NCBI GenBank assembly: GCA_015655615.1
Contig: JAATES010000274.1
Coordinates: 1 to 16,102, forward strand
Direction of reading: 5' to 3'
Origin: Actinomycetales bacterium
GTDB lineage: Bacteria > Actinomycetota > Actinomycetes > Actinomycetales > Cellulomonadaceae
DNA length: 16,102 nucleotides
This document shows, piece after piece, positions 13,860 through 16,102 of this stretch (within the stretch, counting starts at the first letter, position 1; the number at the start of each line of letters is the position of its first letter). Under the pieces are notes generated by a model, which was not told the DNA's origin, searched no databases, and was given only the letters and a program-made list of their open reading frames with translations. Position numbers and translations under genes: made by a program.

Positions 13860-14888
13860 TCAGAAGTCGTAGTCCGCGTAGTTCTCCTTGGTGAAGACGG
13901 TCGGCTTTCCCAGTAGCAGAGTCTTGGAGGCGGCGTCGTAGGTGACCGGTGAGTCCAGTCCGGAGACGGTGTTGCTGGCCTGGAACTCCTTGCCTTCGAC
14001 CAGCTGGTCGAGGGCCCAGACGGTGAGGTAGCCGAGGTCCTCGACGTTCCAGAGGACGGTCGAGGTCATCGCACCGGACTCGAGGAACTCGGCAGCGGTC
14101 TTCGGGGAGCCGAAACCGGTCACTGCGACCTTGCCGATGGCACCGGCATTCTGCACGGCCTGCGCAACCCCGGGGATGGCGGTGGACGGCACCGCGATGA
14201 TGCCCTTGAGGTCGGGGTTGGCGGTCATGAGGTTCTGTGCTTCTTGGAGTGCCTGCGCCGTGTCGGTGGTGTAGCGGATGCCGCCGACGAGCTTCATGTC
14301 GGGATAGGCCGATTCCTGACGCTCCTGAGCGGCTGCGATCCAGTTGTTGAACGTGGCCGTGTCAGCGCTGCCGGAGACGATGCCATACTCACCGCTCTTC
14401 CCGACCGCCTCGGCAAGCTGGTCCATGACGGTCGAACCGAGGTCGGCATCCGACGCCTGGGAGACGAACACCTGGCGCGCCGAGTCCGGGGCGTCGGCAT
14501 CGGAGGTGGCCACCTTGACGCCGGCCTCTGCTGCCGTGGCCAGGGAACTGTTGATCGACGTCGGGTCGAGCGGCGAGACAGCGATCGCGTCGTACTTCTG
14601 GGCGACCAGGCCATCGAGGATCTTGACCTGTTCGGTCGAGTCGGCCTTCGCGGGGCCGGTCTGCGTGAAGCTGATGCCCAGATCCTTCGCGGCCTTCTCG
14701 CCACCGGTCTTGAAGCCATTGAAGTAGGGGATTCCCTCGACCTGGGAGACGAAGGCCACCTTGACGCCATCAGCCGAAGCAGCTGCTGTCGTCCCGGCCT
14801 CGGTCGAGGAGGTGCTAGTGGTGGAGCATCCGCTGAGCAGCAGGGCTCCGGAGGCGAGCAGGGCGACGGCCCCGGTGAGCTTCTTCAT
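13860..14888 (-). CDS. Sugar ABC transporter substrate-binding lipoprotein (LsrB/RhaS-like, Peripla_BP_4)
   Basis: Lipid-anchored sugar receptor of 342 aa and first gene of the operon. The signal peptide is MKKLTGAVAL onwards with lipobox LSGC, lipidated Cys21, then a Ser/Thr linker. The mature protein follows the Peripla_BP_4 pattern: VKVAFVSQVEGIPYFNGFKTG, KYDAIAVSPLDPTSI, ATSDADAP, and the C-terminal VFTKENYADYDF, which closely resembles the ending of LsrB. Residues that bind AI-2 in Salmonella-type LsrB are mostly not kept: the Lys after FIP is replaced by Gln in FVSQ, and the Asp-Gln pair is replaced in TATFNNW. The hinge Pro (AIPGVAQ) and the Asp in SDAD remain. AI-2 is therefore unlikely and a rhamnose-like or other sugar-like ligand is more probable. 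GGAGAGG lies eight bases before the ATG. Expression is driven by the promoter with a LacI-type operator 60-90 bases upstream. Confidence 0.87.
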   Translation of the reverse strand: MKKLTGAVALLASGALLLSGCSTTSTSSTEAGTTAAASADGVKVAFVSQVEGIPYFNGFKTGGEKAAKDLGISFTQTGPAKADSTEQVKILDGLVAQKYDAIAVSPLDPTSINSSLATAAEAGVKVATSDADAPDSARQVFVSQASDADLGSTVMDQLAEAVGKSGEYGIVSGSADTATFNNWIAAAQERQESAYPDMKLVGGIRYTTDTAQALQEAQNLMTANPDLKGIIAVPSTAIPGVAQAVQNAGAIGKVAVTGFGSPKTAAEFLESGAMTSTVLWNVEDLGYLTVWALDQLVEGKEFQASNTVSGLDSPVTYDAASKTLLLGKPTVFTKENYADYDF

Positions 14889-14949
14889 CGGTGGATCCTC
14901 TCCTATCGATCACGCGCAGGTGATCTGGCGACGACGGTGTCGGTAGGTC

Positions 14950-14969
14950 GAGTGTAATCGATTGCACTC
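14950..14969. promoter_or_regulatory. LacI-family operator O1 on the transport/catabolism operon promoter
   Basis: A 20-bp palindrome with central CG, matching itself at 18 of 20 positions. Its core TGTAATCGATTGCA fits the general LacI-family pattern TGnAAnCGnTTnCA in full. It covers the -10 box and most of the spacer of the operon promoter, so binding would block transcription. The adjacent divergent gene encodes a LacI-family protein. Confidence 0.82.
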
Positions 14970-14979
14970 ACCGGCACAA
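14951..14979 (-). promoter_or_regulatory. Promoter of the sugar transport/amidohydrolase operon
   Basis: On the minus strand TTGTGC (14979-14974) and TACACT (14956-14951) are separated by exactly 17 bases. Predicted start is near 14944, leaving a 5' leader of about 56 bases before the binding-protein ATG. The operator O1 overlaps it almost completely. Confidence 0.6.
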
Positions 14980-15032
14980 TCAGGACGTTAGGCACTCCAC
15001 GTTTCTCCCCGATTCCTCTCTCGTTTCGTCGG

Positions 15033-15046
15033 TGTAAACGATGTCA
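15033..15046. promoter_or_regulatory. Candidate second LacI-family operator O2 near the repressor gene
   Basis: TGTAAACGATGTCA has the left half-site and central CG of a LacI-family operator but a weaker right half. Its centre is 80 bp from the centre of O1. It lies just upstream of the presumed -10 of the repressor gene, so it could serve autoregulation and DNA looping with O1. Confidence 0.5.
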
Positions 15047-15051
15047 TGGGC

Positions 15052-15057
15052 TAGACT
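15052..15057 (+). promoter_or_regulatory. Candidate -10 box of the LacI-family gene
   Basis: TAGACT lies 26 bases before the GTG start, with AGGAGG (15072-15077) in between, six bases ahead of the GTG. The -35 position is poor (TCGGTG), so this promoter may be weak. Confidence 0.4.
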
Positions 15058-15083
15058 GCGGATACATTCTCAGGAGGCAGTCC

Positions 15084-16088
15084 GTGTCCACACCCACCAT
15101 CGCTGACGTCGCAGAAGCCGCCGGGGTGTCCACGGCGACCGTGTCACGCGCCCTGAGCGGCTCGACGCGTGTGAACAAGGCCACAGCACGCAAGGTCAAG
15201 GACATCGCCGCCCAGCTGGGATACACCGGCAATCCCATCGCTCGCGCGCTGCGCAAGAACACCACCGGCAATGTCGGCCTGCTCGTGCCGAGCGTCTCCA
15301 ACCCGTTCTTCACCATGCTGGTGGACGAGGTCGAGCAGCGCGTGGGTGCGATCGGCATGAGCCTCTACCTGTGCACCTCGCGCGACGACACCGAGATCGA
15401 GGCGGTGCGGCTGGCGTCACTGTGCCAGGGTTAGGTCGACGGCATCCTCGTGAGCCCGTGCGATGCAGCAGCCTCAGGGCGGGCAGTGGCGGAAGCCCGT
15501 GGTCGCCTGCCCCTCGTTCAGCTCGACCGCAGCGCCGACGGTGTGGACCTGGACTGGGTGGGGCTCGACGACGACCACGCGATGCGGTCAGTGGTCAGGC
15601 ATCTCGCCGAACGCGGAGCCAGAGACGTTGCTCTGGTGACGTCGAGCGCCCGCAACTCCTCCGGGCGCCTCCGCACCGCAGCCGCGATGACCGCATGTCC
15701 CGGCTTCGGGCTACAGCTCACCCTCGACCGCGTGTTCGACGGCGAGTTCTCGACGGGCTGGGGCGCCGAGGCGGCGCGGCGCATCCTGGCCCAACCGACC
15801 TTGCCCGACGCGGTGATCTGCACGGACGACCAGATCGCCATCGGCGTGATGCAGGAGCTGCAGGACCACGGCGTCCGCGTGCCGGACGACGTGAAGATCA
15901 CCGGGCTGGACGACGTGCCCCATGCCTCCTTGATGCACCCGGGACTGACCACCGTGCGCCAGCCCGTGGCGGACATCGCTGCCGAGGCGGTGCAGCTGCT
16001 GATGCTGGAGCTCAGCGGCGGCGACCGCGCGGCGCGGCGGGTCTCGTTGCGCGGGGAACTGGTGGCTCGCGGGTCCACGTCCTCCTGA
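15084..16088 (+). pseudogene. LacI-family transcriptional repressor interrupted by an in-frame TAG at codon 117
   Basis: One reading frame of 335 codons (the usual LacI-family length) with a GTG start and a perfect AGGAGG six bases upstream. The N-terminal helix-turn-helix TIADVAEAAGVSTATVSRALSG and hinge helix NPIARALRKN are intact, followed by VGLLVPSVSNPFFTMLVDEVE. At 15432-15434 the frame reads CQG-TAG-VDGILVSP. The position is normally a charged or polar residue before the conserved VDGI block, so a single C-to-T change (CAG to TAG) would explain it. After the stop the same frame goes on with typical LacI sequence: PLVQLDRS, WVGLDDDHAM, PDAVICTDDQIAIGVMQ, DVKITGLDDVPHASLMHPGLTTVRQP. A GTG at 15450 could restart a 212-aa effector domain, but this would lack DNA binding; the 116-aa front piece lacks most of the ligand/dimer domain. 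It is divergent from the operon it presumably controls. Sequencing error or amber readthrough are the alternatives. Confidence 0.85.
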
Positions 16089-16102
16089 GCGCCACGTCCT
16101 CC

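Noticed and set aside
13860..14888. Annotating the transporter as an AI-2 (Lsr) quorum-signal importer
   Set aside because: Ligand-contact residues are not kept and LsrK, LsrF and LsrG are absent. Only the general family resemblance is supported.
15450..16088. Separate 212-aa gene starting at GTG after the amber codon
   Set aside because: It is the same reading frame as the LacI N-terminal part and encodes only the remaining effector domain with no Shine-Dalgarno; best read as the rest of one interrupted gene.

Overview
The window is very GC-rich, genes are tightly packed, GTG starts are common and stop/start overlaps (ATGA, GTGA) occur. Lipoprotein signal peptides carry Gram-positive style lipoboxes. 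This points to a high-GC Gram-positive bacterium (Actinomycetota, probably a Micrococcales-like lineage). The lineage is an inference from composition and protein style; there is no rRNA or marker gene here to settle it. There are no RNA genes, CRISPR arrays or insertion sequences, and no gene-free stretch longer than 300 bases.

Region 1 (about 1-4465, all minus strand) is an iron/siderophore uptake locus. Reading in the direction of transcription it holds an AraC-family regulator, a promoter with an adjacent palindrome resembling a DtxR/IdeR iron box, a FecE-type ATPase, a FecB-type lipoprotein, and a double-length FhuB-like permease cut by the left edge. The ATPase, binding protein and permease form one operon.

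Region 2 (4466-5733) holds a Fic-family AMP-transferase-like protein on the plus strand, divergent from the AraC gene. It has a built-in N-terminal inhibitory motif and a C-terminal winged-helix-like segment. Both genes of the divergent pair look leaderless.

Region 3 (5774-14888, all minus strand) is an eight-gene operon. In order of transcription: an LsrB/RhaS-like sugar-binding lipoprotein, a double ABC ATPase of RbsA/LsrA type, two RbsC-type permeases, an M20 amidohydrolase, a cysteine-free GATase-like protein (COG5426/ThuA-like), a PfkB-family ribokinase-like kinase and a second M20 amidohydrolase. It looks like import plus cytoplasmic breakdown of a sugar-like molecule that contains an amide bond. 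I do not recognise the combination as a described pathway.

Region 4 (14889-16102) is the control region plus a divergent LacI-family repressor gene. A near-perfect 20-bp LacI-type palindrome sits on the operon promoter and a weaker site lies 80 bp away in front of the repressor gene. The repressor frame is interrupted by an in-frame TAG at codon 117, so in this sequence the repressor is probably inactive and the operon may be derepressed.
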